Below are positions 1 to 7,592 of a stretch of 8,735 bases of DNA, in pieces (position 1 is the first letter of the stretch; each line of letters opens with the position of its first letter). The notes under the pieces are model-generated. The model did not search any database and was not told the DNA's origin. It was given only the letters and a program-made list of their open reading frames with translations. The DNA comes from Alphaproteobacteria bacterium (GTDB taxonomy: Bacteria; Pseudomonadota; Alphaproteobacteria; ATCC43930; CGMCC-115725): contig JAFAWI010000509.1 in NCBI GenBank assembly GCA_019241915.1, forward strand, positions 1-8,735. The letters are read 5' to 3'. The position numbers were made by a program, and so were the translations under genes.

Positions 1-108
1 GGCCCGTCGCAGCCCGGCCAGCGTGTTTTCCGGGGCAGAAGCAGCGGCGCCGCGATGGCCGATGACCGGGGGAAGACGCGGTAAAGCTCCCGACCCTTTC
101 AAACCCAT
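1..108 (-). CDS. Glycerophosphodiester phosphodiesterase, N-terminal 36 codons (3' end beyond window)
   Basis: Only the first 36 codons are present; the gene runs off the left edge. Seen: from the ATG at 108-106 the minus strand reads M-G-L-K-G-S-G-A-L-P-R-L-P-P, then VIGHRGAAASAPENTLAGLR. HRG (H18, R19) followed by PENT (E27, N28) is the N-terminal active-site signature of the GDPD/UgpQ family, in which His, Arg and Glu residues act in catalysis and metal binding. The family hydrolyses glycerophosphodiesters to glycerol-3-phosphate plus an alcohol. No signal peptide is visible, which suggests a cytoplasmic UgpQ-like enzyme, but the substrate cannot be told from this fragment. The start is uncertain: no Shine-Dalgarno precedes the ATG, and an in-frame TTG at 102-100 is an alternative. 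The gene follows pnp on the same strand after 103 nt that hold a dispersed repeat ending 2 nt before the ATG. No separate promoter was recognised, so read-through from pnp is possible. Confidence 0.82.
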   Translation of the reverse strand, partial: MGLKGSGALPRLPPVIGHRGAAASAPENTLAGLRRA

Positions 109-110
109 GG

Positions 111-183
111 TTGTCGTCCCGGCGAACGCCGGGACCCATGGTTCGGCGAGTTTCGAGTGCTCTGGCCTTCGCCGGAACGACAA
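111..183. repeat. 73-bp imperfect inverted-repeat element (REP/MITE-like intergenic repeat)
   Basis: The left arm (111-131, starting TTGTCGTCCCGGCGAA) and the reverse complement of the right arm (163-183, TTGTCGTTCCGGCGAA) match at 18 of 21 positions. The left half also contains a perfect 20-nt hairpin, GTCCCGGCGAACGCCGGGAC (116-135), and the right half a weaker one (162-175). Plus-strand translation from 108 gives MVVVPANAGTH...GLRRNDNEG, a phrase typical of spurious ORFs over a dispersed intergenic repeat family in Bradyrhizobium-like and other alphaproteobacterial genomes; that link is from memory, not from a search. The element fills most of the pnp to phosphodiesterase spacer. It encodes nothing itself and shows no transposase; spread by enzymes supplied in trans, and a role of the hairpin in protecting the pnp mRNA 3' end, are inferences. 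Confidence 0.72.
116..135 (-). other. Strong hairpin downstream of pnp (possible mRNA 3'-end stabiliser, not a canonical terminator)
   Basis: In the pnp transcript this is a perfect 9-bp palindrome (GTCCCGGCG with CGCCGGGAC), realistically 8 bp closing a GUUC loop, 76 nt after the pnp stop codon. It is followed by GACAACC, not a run of U, so it does not meet the intrinsic-terminator rule. It is part of the 73-bp repeat and may only be structural. It could still block 3' exonucleases or act as a weak transcription barrier. Confidence 0.4.
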
Positions 184-211
184 TGAAGGGAGACGGCGCG
201 AGGCGGGCCCG

Positions 212-2353
<2,142 letters not shown>

Positions 2354-2362
2354 TCTCTGTTG

Positions 2363-2368
2363 TCCTTT
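2363..2368 (-). promoter_or_regulatory. Ribosome binding site of pnp
   Basis: AAAGGA on the minus strand, 9 nt before the ATG at 2353. It supports that start over the GTG at 2464, which has no comparable site and would add 37 residues foreign to the family. Confidence 0.8.
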
Positions 2369-2382
2369 GCGTACAGCTATGC

Positions 2383-2420
2383 GGCAGCGCTCGCGCGGGC
2401 GGATTCCCCCGCGTGCTGCC
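2383..2420 (-). promoter_or_regulatory. Stem-loop in the pnp 5' leader
   Basis: Minus-strand GGCAGC (2420-2415) pairs with GCTGCC (2388-2383). Inside it, CGCGGG (2413-2408) pairs with CCCGCG (2399-2394) around an 8-nt loop. The two 6-bp helices are separated by a single A on one side and CGAGC on the other. The structure ends 14 nt before the pnp Shine-Dalgarno. In E. coli, a leader stem-loop cut by RNase III is the target of PNPase autoregulation; whether this hairpin has the same role is inference from its position. High GC makes some pairing likely by chance. Confidence 0.45.
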
Positions 2421-2474
2421 AGCGTTTCTTGTGCGGCGCGAGAGCCGCGGTCTTTGATGGGCACGTCTCAACCG

Positions 2475-2517
2475 CCGGCCGCTGGCGTCGCCCGTTATTG
2501 GAAGGCGTCGCGGCCGG
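2475..2517 (-). other. 8-bp inverted repeat in the rpsO-pnp spacer
   Basis: CCGGCCGC (2517-2510) and GCGGCCGG (2482-2475) are perfect 8-bp complements, with a 27-nt interior that can form a further CGCC/GGCG helix. It begins 41 nt after the rpsO stop codon. There is no U-run after it, so it is not a standard terminator. It could be an RNase III site, an attenuating structure or a 3'-end stabiliser for rpsO mRNA. I saw no convincing -35/-10 pair in this 205-nt spacer. Confidence 0.4.
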
Positions 2518-2558
2518 GGTACGGGTTTGGCGGCTTGCCAACAGGTCGAGGCCGTCCG

Positions 2559-2828
2559 TTAGCGTCTGAGACCGAGGCGCCCGATCAGCGTCTCGTAACG
2601 GGACGCGTCGGCCCGCTTCAGATAGTCGAGCAACCGGCGCCGCTGACCGACCATGACGAGCAGCCCGCGCCGCGAGTGAAAGTCCTTTTTATGCATGCCG
2701 AGGTGGTCGGTCAGGTTGCGAATGCGTTCGGACAGGATCGCAACCTGCACCTCGGGGGAACCGGTATCGCCCGATTTCACACCGTATTCCGAGATGAGCG
2801 CCTGCTTGCGCTCGGCGGTGATCGACAT
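2559..2828 (-). CDS. rpsO: 30S ribosomal protein S15
   Basis: 89 aa, the family's standard length. S15 is a primary 16S rRNA binding protein of the 30S platform, contacts helices h20-h22, and forms an intersubunit bridge. Seen: DTGSPEVQVA (21-30), HLGMHKKDFHSRRGL (42-56) and QRRRLLDYLKR (62-72), which carry the conserved rRNA-contacting residues (T22, G23, H42, D49, S52), and the canonical C-terminus LIGRLGLRR. The ATG at 2828 is chosen because GAAGGA lies 6 nt upstream and MSITAERK matches family N-termini; ATG at 2834 sits directly against the Shine-Dalgarno, and a TTG at 2849 is further off. The start is 2 nt after the truB stop codon, so translation is probably coupled to truB. I recognise no S15-binding leader. 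Confidence 0.98.
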   Translation of the reverse strand: MSITAERKQALISEYGVKSGDTGSPEVQVAILSERIRNLTDHLGMHKKDFHSRRGLLVMVGQRRRLLDYLKRADASRYETLIGRLGLRR

Positions 2829-2830
2829 CG

Positions 2831-3757
2831 TCATTCCTTCGTTTGGCAATTGATCATCCGCACCGGAAAGAGACGCCCGTTTTCGATGCGGGCGAGCCCG
2901 ACCAGAAGCCGGTTGTGCCGCGCCCCGACGATCGTGCCGTCGTCAAACCGGTCGAGGCGGGCGCCTTCGCCGAGACCGCTCAGATCGAGCTTTTGGCCGT
3001 GGCGAAGTCGGGCGGCCTCGTCTGCCGTCAAGGTCAGCGCCGGGATGTCGTCCAGCGCGGCCTCGAGCGGCAGCAGATGCCCGGAAGCGGCGAGACTATG
3101 CCCAAGCGCGGTCGCCAAATCCAGCGAAATTGCCCGGGCTTCGCCAAACCGGCCGACGCTGAGCCGGCGCAACGCCGTGATGTGGCCGAGCGTGCCCAAT
3201 GCCACAGCGAGATCGCGCGCCAATGCACGGATATAGGTGCCCTCGCCGACCGTCGCGGCAAAATCCGCATGGTCGCGGTCGGGGAGGGCAGTCAACGACA
3301 GCGCAGCGATTTCGATTCGGCGCTCCGCCAACGCTGGCGCCTGACCGGCCCGCGCCAGCACGTAGGCGCGCCGGCCGGCCACCTTGATCGCCGAATAGGC
3401 CGGCGGGCGTTGGAGCAGCGTACCGGTGAACCGCGGCAGCATGGTGCGGATTGCCATCTCATCCGGGCGAGCCGGGCTGTGGCCGATGATCCCGCCTTCG
3501 CTATCGTCAGTCGCGGTTGCCACGCCCCAGCGGATGGAAAAGCTGTAGCGCTTGGTTGCTTTTGAAACAAAGGCCACGGTCTTGGTTGCTTCGCCGAGCG
3601 CGACCGGCAGGATGCCGGTGGCGAGCGGATCGAGCGTGCCGGCGTGGCCGGTCTTGGCGCCCGTCGCCCGGCGTATCATCTGGACTGCGCGGTTCGAGGT
3701 GATGCCGGACGGCTTGTCGATCACCAGCCAGCCGTGCAGCGCCGGCTTACGCGTCAT
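2831..3757 (-). CDS. truB: tRNA pseudouridine(55) synthase TruB
   Basis: 308 aa. TruB converts U55 in the T-psi-C arm of most tRNAs to pseudouridine and also acts as a tRNA folding chaperone in the cytoplasm. Seen: HGWLVIDKPSGITSNRAV near the N-terminus; the catalytic motif GHAGTLDPLATGILPVALGE (37-56) with nucleophile D43; RPPAYSAIKVAGRRAY (117-132); GTYIRALARDLAVALG (173-188); and a C-terminal segment resembling the family's small accessory domain, ending GRLFPVRMIN. The ATG at 3757 is preferred over an in-frame start at 3844, which would add 29 residues that merely translate rbfA out of frame. AGGA at 3763-3766 stands 5 nt before it. The start overlaps the rbfA end by 11 nt, which suggests translational coupling; the rbfA-truB pair is conserved in this operon. 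Confidence 0.97.
   Translation of the reverse strand: MTRKPALHGWLVIDKPSGITSNRAVQMIRRATGAKTGHAGTLDPLATGILPVALGEATKTVAFVSKATKRYSFSIRWGVATATDDSEGGIIGHSPARPDEMAIRTMLPRFTGTLLQRPPAYSAIKVAGRRAYVLARAGQAPALAERRIEIAALSLTALPDRDHADFAATVGEGTYIRALARDLAVALGTLGHITALRRLSVGRFGEARAISLDLATALGHSLAASGHLLPLEAALDDIPALTLTADEAARLRHGQKLDLSGLGEGARLDRFDDGTIVGARHNRLLVGLARIENGRLFPVRMINCQTKE
2835..2840 (-). promoter_or_regulatory. Ribosome binding site of rpsO inside the truB 3' end
   Basis: GAAGGA covers parts of the last sense codons of truB (ACG AAG GAA) and lies 6 nt before the rpsO ATG at 2828. It decides the rpsO start in favour of the third of three closely spaced candidates and fits re-initiation by ribosomes ending truB. 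Confidence 0.75.
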
Positions 3758-4160
3758 CCTTGTCCTGCAGGTCGCGCTCGACCGCCTCGCTGTGCAGCAG
3801 CGCCGCGATGCGCTGCGCGCTGTCGAACGCGCTGTCGAGCGCAAAGTTTAGGTTCGGCACACGGCGCAGCCGCACCGCGCGGGCGATGCGGCCTTTGAGG
3901 AACGGCGCGCTGCGGCGCAGGCCGGCGACGATGTCCGCCGCATTCGCGCCGCCGAGCGGCATCACAAAGGCGGTGGCATTGCGCAGATCGGGGCTGACCT
4001 GCACCTCGGTCACGGTGACATTGGCCTCGAATAGCGCGGGATCGCGCAACTCGCCGGGCCGCAACAGCTGCGCGAGTGCATGCCGCAGCTCCTCGCCGAC
4101 ACGCAGCTGCCGCTGGCTGCGCTGGCCGGCGCCCTCTTCGTTTTCCCGATAGCGTGGCAT
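3747..4160 (-). CDS. rbfA: 30S ribosome-binding factor RbfA
   Basis: 137 aa, a little longer than the E. coli protein and normal for alphaproteobacteria. RbfA is a single KH-fold protein that binds the 30S subunit near 16S helix h1, helps mature the 16S 5' end, and is needed for cold adaptation. Seen: SQRQLRVGEELRHALAQLL (15-33), the family's first helix; VTEVQVSPDLRNATAFVMPL (50-69); and RIARAVRLRRVPNLNFALDS (91-110), the conserved RxLRxxPxLxFxxDxS pattern. The ATG at 4160 was chosen by family N-terminus. It has no good Shine-Dalgarno, and an in-frame GTG at 4220 (adding 20 residues) cannot be excluded. It lies 126 nt after infB, the loosest junction in the infB-to-rpsO part of the operon, and overlaps truB by 11 nt. 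Confidence 0.95.
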   Translation of the reverse strand: MPRYRENEEGAGQRSQRQLRVGEELRHALAQLLRPGELRDPALFEANVTVTEVQVSPDLRNATAFVMPLGGANAADIVAGLRRSAPFLKGRIARAVRLRRVPNLNFALDSAFDSAQRIAALLHSEAVERDLQDKDDA

Positions 4161-4286
4161 TGCGGTGCAACTCGGCTGGTCGAGGCGCAATTTCTGGATG
4201 ACGCAGCGCGCCGATCGCACCCGCTGCCGTCATCGCCGAGGAGGCGACCGCAGAGCGTGGACGGATGCGCCACACGCTGACCGGCG
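4161..4286 (-). other. infB-rbfA intergenic spacer
   Basis: 126 nt without a recognisable gene. It contains a small perfect hairpin, TCGCC-TCCTC-GGCGA (4247-4233 in transcript direction), with no U-run. No promoter was recognised. If rbfA starts at the GTG at 4220, about half of this spacer would be coding. Confidence 0.4.
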
Positions 4287-6923
4287 CTACAAGGCGCGAG
4301 CGACCTCCTCGACGTCAAAACACTCGATGGTGTCGCCGACCTGGATATTCTCGTAATTCTCGAACGCCATGCCGCATTCGTAGCCGTCGCGCACCTCGCG
4401 CACCTCGTCCTTGAAGCGCTTCAAGGTTTTGAGGCTGCCCTCGTGGATCACGACGTTGTCGCGCAGCAGGCGCACCTTGGCGCCCCGTCGCACCACGCCA
4501 TCGGTCACCATGCAACCGGCGACCTTGCCGACGCGGGTGATGTTGAACACCTCACGGATCGAAGCATTGCCGAGGAAGCGCTCGCGCAGCGTCGGCGCCA
4601 GCAGCCCCGACAGCGTGTTGCGGATGTCGTCGATCAGGTCGTAGATGATCGAGTAGTAGCGGATCTCGACACCATCGCGCCGCGACGCATCGCGCGCCGC
4701 TGGGTTGGCGCGGACGTTGAAGCCAAGGATCACCGCGCCGGTGGCCTTGGCGAGGATCACGTCGCTTTCGTTGATCCCGCCAACCCCCGAATGCAGCACC
4801 CGCACCGCGACTTCGTCGGTCGAGAGCTTTTCGAGCGAGCCGGTAATCGCCTCAACCGAGCCCTGCACGTCGCCCTTGATGACGATAGGCAGCTCTTTGA
4901 CGGTGCCCGCGGCGATCTGCGAGAACATGTCCTCCAGCGTGCCGCGTCCGGCCGTGGCGGCGGCCTTTTCGCGGCGCAGCCGGTCACGGTATTCGGCGAT
5001 TTCGCGCGCGCGGCTTTCGTTTTCGACGACGACGAAATCGTCACCGGCCAGCGGCGTGCCATTAAGGCCCAGCACTTCGATGGGGGTCGAGGGCCCGGCT
5101 TCTTTCAGGTTCTGCCCGCGGTCGTCGATCAGCGCGCGCACCCGACCCCAGACACCGCCGGCGACAAAGATATCGCCGACCTTGGCGGTCCCGCGCTGGA
5201 CCAGCACGGTCGCGATGGCGCCGCGGCCGCGCTCCAGCTGTGCTTCGAGCACGACCCCTTCGGCCGGCCGGTTCGGGTTGGCCTTGAGGTCGAGCAGCTC
5301 GGCCTGCAGCAGGATCGCCTCTTCAAGCTTGTCGAGATTGGTCTTCTTGAGTGCCGAGACCTCGACGTCGAGAACATCGCCGCCCAGCTCTTCGACCACC
5401 AACTCGTGCTGCAGCAGTTCCTGGCGCACCCGATCGGGCTTTGCCTCCGGCCGGTCGATCTTGTTGATCGCGACGATGATCGGCACCTCCGCCGCCTTGG
5501 CGTGTCGGATGGCCTCGACCGTCTGCTCCATGATCCCGTCGTCGGCGGCGACGACCAGCACGACGATGTCGGTGGCGTTGGCGCCGCGCGCGCGCATTGC
5601 GGTAAACGCCTGGTGGCCCGGCGTGTCGATAAACGCGATCTGCTTGCCGCTCTTCAGCGTCACGCGGTAAGCGCCGATGTGCTGCGTGATGCCGCGGGCT
5701 TCGCCCGCCGCAACGTCGGTTTCGCGCAGCGCGTCGAGCAGCGACGTCTTGCCGTGATCGACATGACCCATCACCGTGACGACCGGCGCCCGCGGCTCCA
5801 GCATGTCTTCGGTATCGGCTTCGCCGCGCATGCCGATCTCGACGTCGGAGGCGGCCACGCGGCGCAGCCGGTGGCCGAATTCCGACACCACGAGCTCGGC
5901 CGTATCGGCATCGATGACCTGGTTGACGGTCGCCATGACGCCCATCCGCATCAGCGCCTTGACCACGTCGACGCCACGCTCGGCCATGCGGTTGGCCAGC
6001 TCTTGCACCGTGATGGTCTCGGGAATGATGACCTCGCGAGTAATTTTGGGCTGCTCGATCTGCCCGTGCAGCCGCATCCGCTCGCGCTCCTGGCGGCGGC
6101 GGCGGGAGGCCTCGCTGCGCATGCGCTCGTCTTCATCCGAGAGCGCGCGCGTCACGGTAAGCTTGCCGTCGCGGCGGCGCTCGTCGCGGCGGACCGGCGC
6201 GGCGGGACGGCGCGCATCGGGCCGCCCGCGGCGGAACGCGGCGGGCGCTTCCTCTTCTTCTTCGGCCGGCAGGGCCACCTTGCCCGCCGCCGCCAGCGCG
6301 GCCACCTTGGCGGCCGCGGCCTTGCCGGCGCGTTCGGCAACCTCGCGCCGCGACTCCTCTTCCTTGCGGCGCACCTCCTCGTCGACAGAGCGCTGTTTTG
6401 CTTCGTCGTCCGCGCGCTTTTTGGCTTCCTCTTCCTCGACTTTGCGCCGCGCTTCTTCGGCCTCTCGGCGTTTTGTCTCGGCTTCGGCCTGCGCCGCTTC
6501 CTCGCGACGCCGATCTTCCTCGACGAGGGCCGCCCGATAACGCGCCTCCTCGTCGGCCTTGCGCGCATCCTGTACGGCGCGCAGCCGCCCCGCGCGCTCG
6601 GCCTCGGTCAGGGTTCGCTGGATCGGCACGACGCGGCGCGGCGTGTCGCCGGGTTCCGGTGTCGCGGCTGGCGCCGCGGGCGGGTTCAGCGTGAGCGGGG
6701 CACGCGCGGTCGCCGGTGCGGCCGCCTCGGCCTTCGCCGGTTCGGCGGTTTGCCCGGGCAGAATGATCCGCTTCTTGCGCACCTCGACCGCAACCGTCTT
6801 GGAGCGGCCGTGCGAAAAGCTCTGCTTGACCTGGCCCCCGGTGTCGGCCGGCCGGCTCAGCCCGAGCGTGCCCGAGCGGAGGGTCAGCGAAGGGCGCTTT
6901 TGTTCCTGGTCTACGTCAGTCAT
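4287..6923 (-). CDS. infB: Translation initiation factor IF-2
   Basis: 878 aa. IF-2 is the GTPase that brings fMet-tRNA to the 30S P site and promotes subunit joining. Domains seen: N-terminal IF-2-associated segment (about 8-55, with SLTLRSGTLGLSRP and KTVAVEVRKKR); Ala/Pro linker; a very charged Glu/Arg/Lys/Ala stretch (about 104-205), probably helical; Arg-rich linker; IF2_N domain (about 294-345); and the G domain with G1 GHVDHGKT (386-393), G2 GITQHIGAY (411-419), G3 DTPGH (433-437), G4 NKID (487-490) and G5 SALK (523-526). Then come domains II and III and a C-terminal fMet-tRNA-binding domain containing GCMVTDGVVRRGAKVRLLRD (803-822). All nucleotide-binding motifs are intact. The start at 6923 matches family N-termini, has a weak GGAA upstream and overlaps the ylxR stop by 8 nt. 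An in-frame start at 7067 adds 48 residues that are only ylxR in another frame. Confidence 0.98.
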   Translation of the reverse strand: MTDVDQEQKRPSLTLRSGTLGLSRPADTGGQVKQSFSHGRSKTVAVEVRKKRIILPGQTAEPAKAEAAAPATARAPLTLNPPAAPAATPEPGDTPRRVVPIQRTLTEAERAGRLRAVQDARKADEEARYRAALVEEDRRREEAAQAEAETKRREAEEARRKVEEEEAKKRADDEAKQRSVDEEVRRKEEESRREVAERAGKAAAAKVAALAAAGKVALPAEEEEEAPAAFRRGRPDARRPAAPVRRDERRRDGKLTVTRALSDEDERMRSEASRRRRQERERMRLHGQIEQPKITREVIIPETITVQELANRMAERGVDVVKALMRMGVMATVNQVIDADTAELVVSEFGHRLRRVAASDVEIGMRGEADTEDMLEPRAPVVTVMGHVDHGKTSLLDALRETDVAAGEARGITQHIGAYRVTLKSGKQIAFIDTPGHQAFTAMRARGANATDIVVLVVAADDGIMEQTVEAIRHAKAAEVPIIVAINKIDRPEAKPDRVRQELLQHELVVEELGGDVLDVEVSALKKTNLDKLEEAILLQAELLDLKANPNRPAEGVVLEAQLERGRGAIATVLVQRGTAKVGDIFVAGGVWGRVRALIDDRGQNLKEAGPSTPIEVLGLNGTPLAGDDFVVVENESRAREIAEYRDRLRREKAAATAGRGTLEDMFSQIAAGTVKELPIVIKGDVQGSVEAITGSLEKLSTDEVAVRVLHSGVGGINESDVILAKATGAVILGFNVRANPAARDASRRDGVEIRYYSIIYDLIDDIRNTLSGLLAPTLRERFLGNASIREVFNITRVGKVAGCMVTDGVVRRGAKVRLLRDNVVIHEGSLKTLKRFKDEVREVRDGYECGMAFENYENIQVGDTIECFDVEEVARAL

Positions 6924-7587
6924 GCGTTTCCGTACCGCCATCCTGGCGCACCGGCGCTGCCGGTGCGATGTCAATCCCGCAGCCGAGGGCCGCCAGGCGA
7001 AACCCGGCCAGCCGCTCGAGGTCGATCTGCAGCCGGACGCACAACGCCCCCGGCGAGACCGCAACAAAACCCACCGCGTCGCGTCCGAACGCGCCGCCCA
7101 ACTCGGCGGCGTCCAGCATCGCCGCAGACGGCGTCCCGCGGGCGGCCGCCACCATCCGGCGATGCCCGGCCCGGGCGCCGTCGCGGGCCAACAGCAACAG
7201 CGCCGCGTCGCCTCGGCGCAGCGCCTCGCTCACCCGCTCGAACCCGGCGACCGCCGCACCGGCCCGCCGCGCCAGGCCAAGCGTGTCGCGGCAGCGCCCC
7301 GCAAGCAACGCCTCGATGCGGTCGGCTAGCTCTGGCGGCGCCACAACCGGCCGCCGCGCGGCGCGTGCAAACACCCGCTTCGCGACCGCCCGCTCCACTA
7401 TATCGCGGCGGGGCAGCAACCACAAACCCCGACCGGGCAGGCGCGCCGCGACATCCGGCACAATCTCGCCGCCGGGACCGACGACGCAGCGCACCAGCGT
7501 GGGCCGCGCGTGCGTCTCGCCGGTCACGATGCAACGGCGTAGCGGCGGCGCGCCGGCCGGCGCGGTCGGGGCAACGGCGGCTTGCGT
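6916..7587 (-). CDS. ylxR: YlxR (DUF448) RNA-binding protein with L7Ae-like C-terminal domain; ACG start proposed
   Basis: 223 aa if it starts at the ACG at 7587. The N-terminal part is the YlxR/DUF448 fold: RRCIVTGE (17-24), LVRCVVGPGGEIVPD (31-45) and LPGRGLW (50-56). The C-terminal part (about 90-195; TLGLARRAGAAVAGFERVSE and AALLLLARDGA) resembles the L7Ae/L30e RNA-binding fold, a fusion known in alphaproteobacteria. The exact role is unclear; YlxR proteins are thought to bind RNA and lie between nusA and infB. The only GTG (7527) would cut off RRCI and has no Shine-Dalgarno. No ATG, GTG or TTG occurs in frame between there and the nusA coding region, whereas AGGAG (7596-7600) stands 8 nt before the ACG. 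So the gene and frame are secure and the start is inferred. It overlaps infB by 8 nt. Confidence 0.85.
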   Translation of the reverse strand, partial: TQAAVAPTAPAGAPPLRRCIVTGETHARPTLVRCVVGPGGEIVPDVAARLPGRGLWLLPRRDIVERAVAKRVFARAARRPVVAPPELADRIEALLAGRCRDTLGLARRAGAAVAGFERVSEALRRGDAALLLLARDGARAGHRRMVAAARGTPSAAMLDAAELGGAFGRDAVGFVAVSPGALCVRLQIDLERLAGFRLAALGCGIDIAPAAPVRQDGGTETHD

Positions 7588-7592
7588 AGCGG

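Noticed and set aside
116..135. Intrinsic terminator of pnp
   Set aside because: The hairpin is strong but is followed by GACAACC and not by a U tract, so only a hairpin is called.
111..183. CRISPR repeat or attC-like site
   Set aside because: Only one unit is present, with no regularly spaced copies and no cas or integrase genes; dispersed intergenic repeat fits better.
2354..2464. 37-residue N-terminal extension of PNPase from a GTG
   Set aside because: The added residues are unlike PNPase N-termini and cover the leader hairpin; the ATG at 2353 has AAAGGA upstream.
6924..7067. 48-residue N-terminal extension of IF-2
   Set aside because: The extension is the 3' part of ylxR read in another frame. 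The ATG at 6923 starts the conserved MTDVDQEQKRPSLTLRSGTL.
4443..7589. A 1048-codon open frame on the plus strand, opposite infB and ylxR
   Set aside because: It is antiparallel to infB, whose every GTPase motif is intact. Its translation is rich in Arg, Asp, His and Gly with no recognisable domain. Long antisense open frames are expected in high-GC genes with few T/A third positions.
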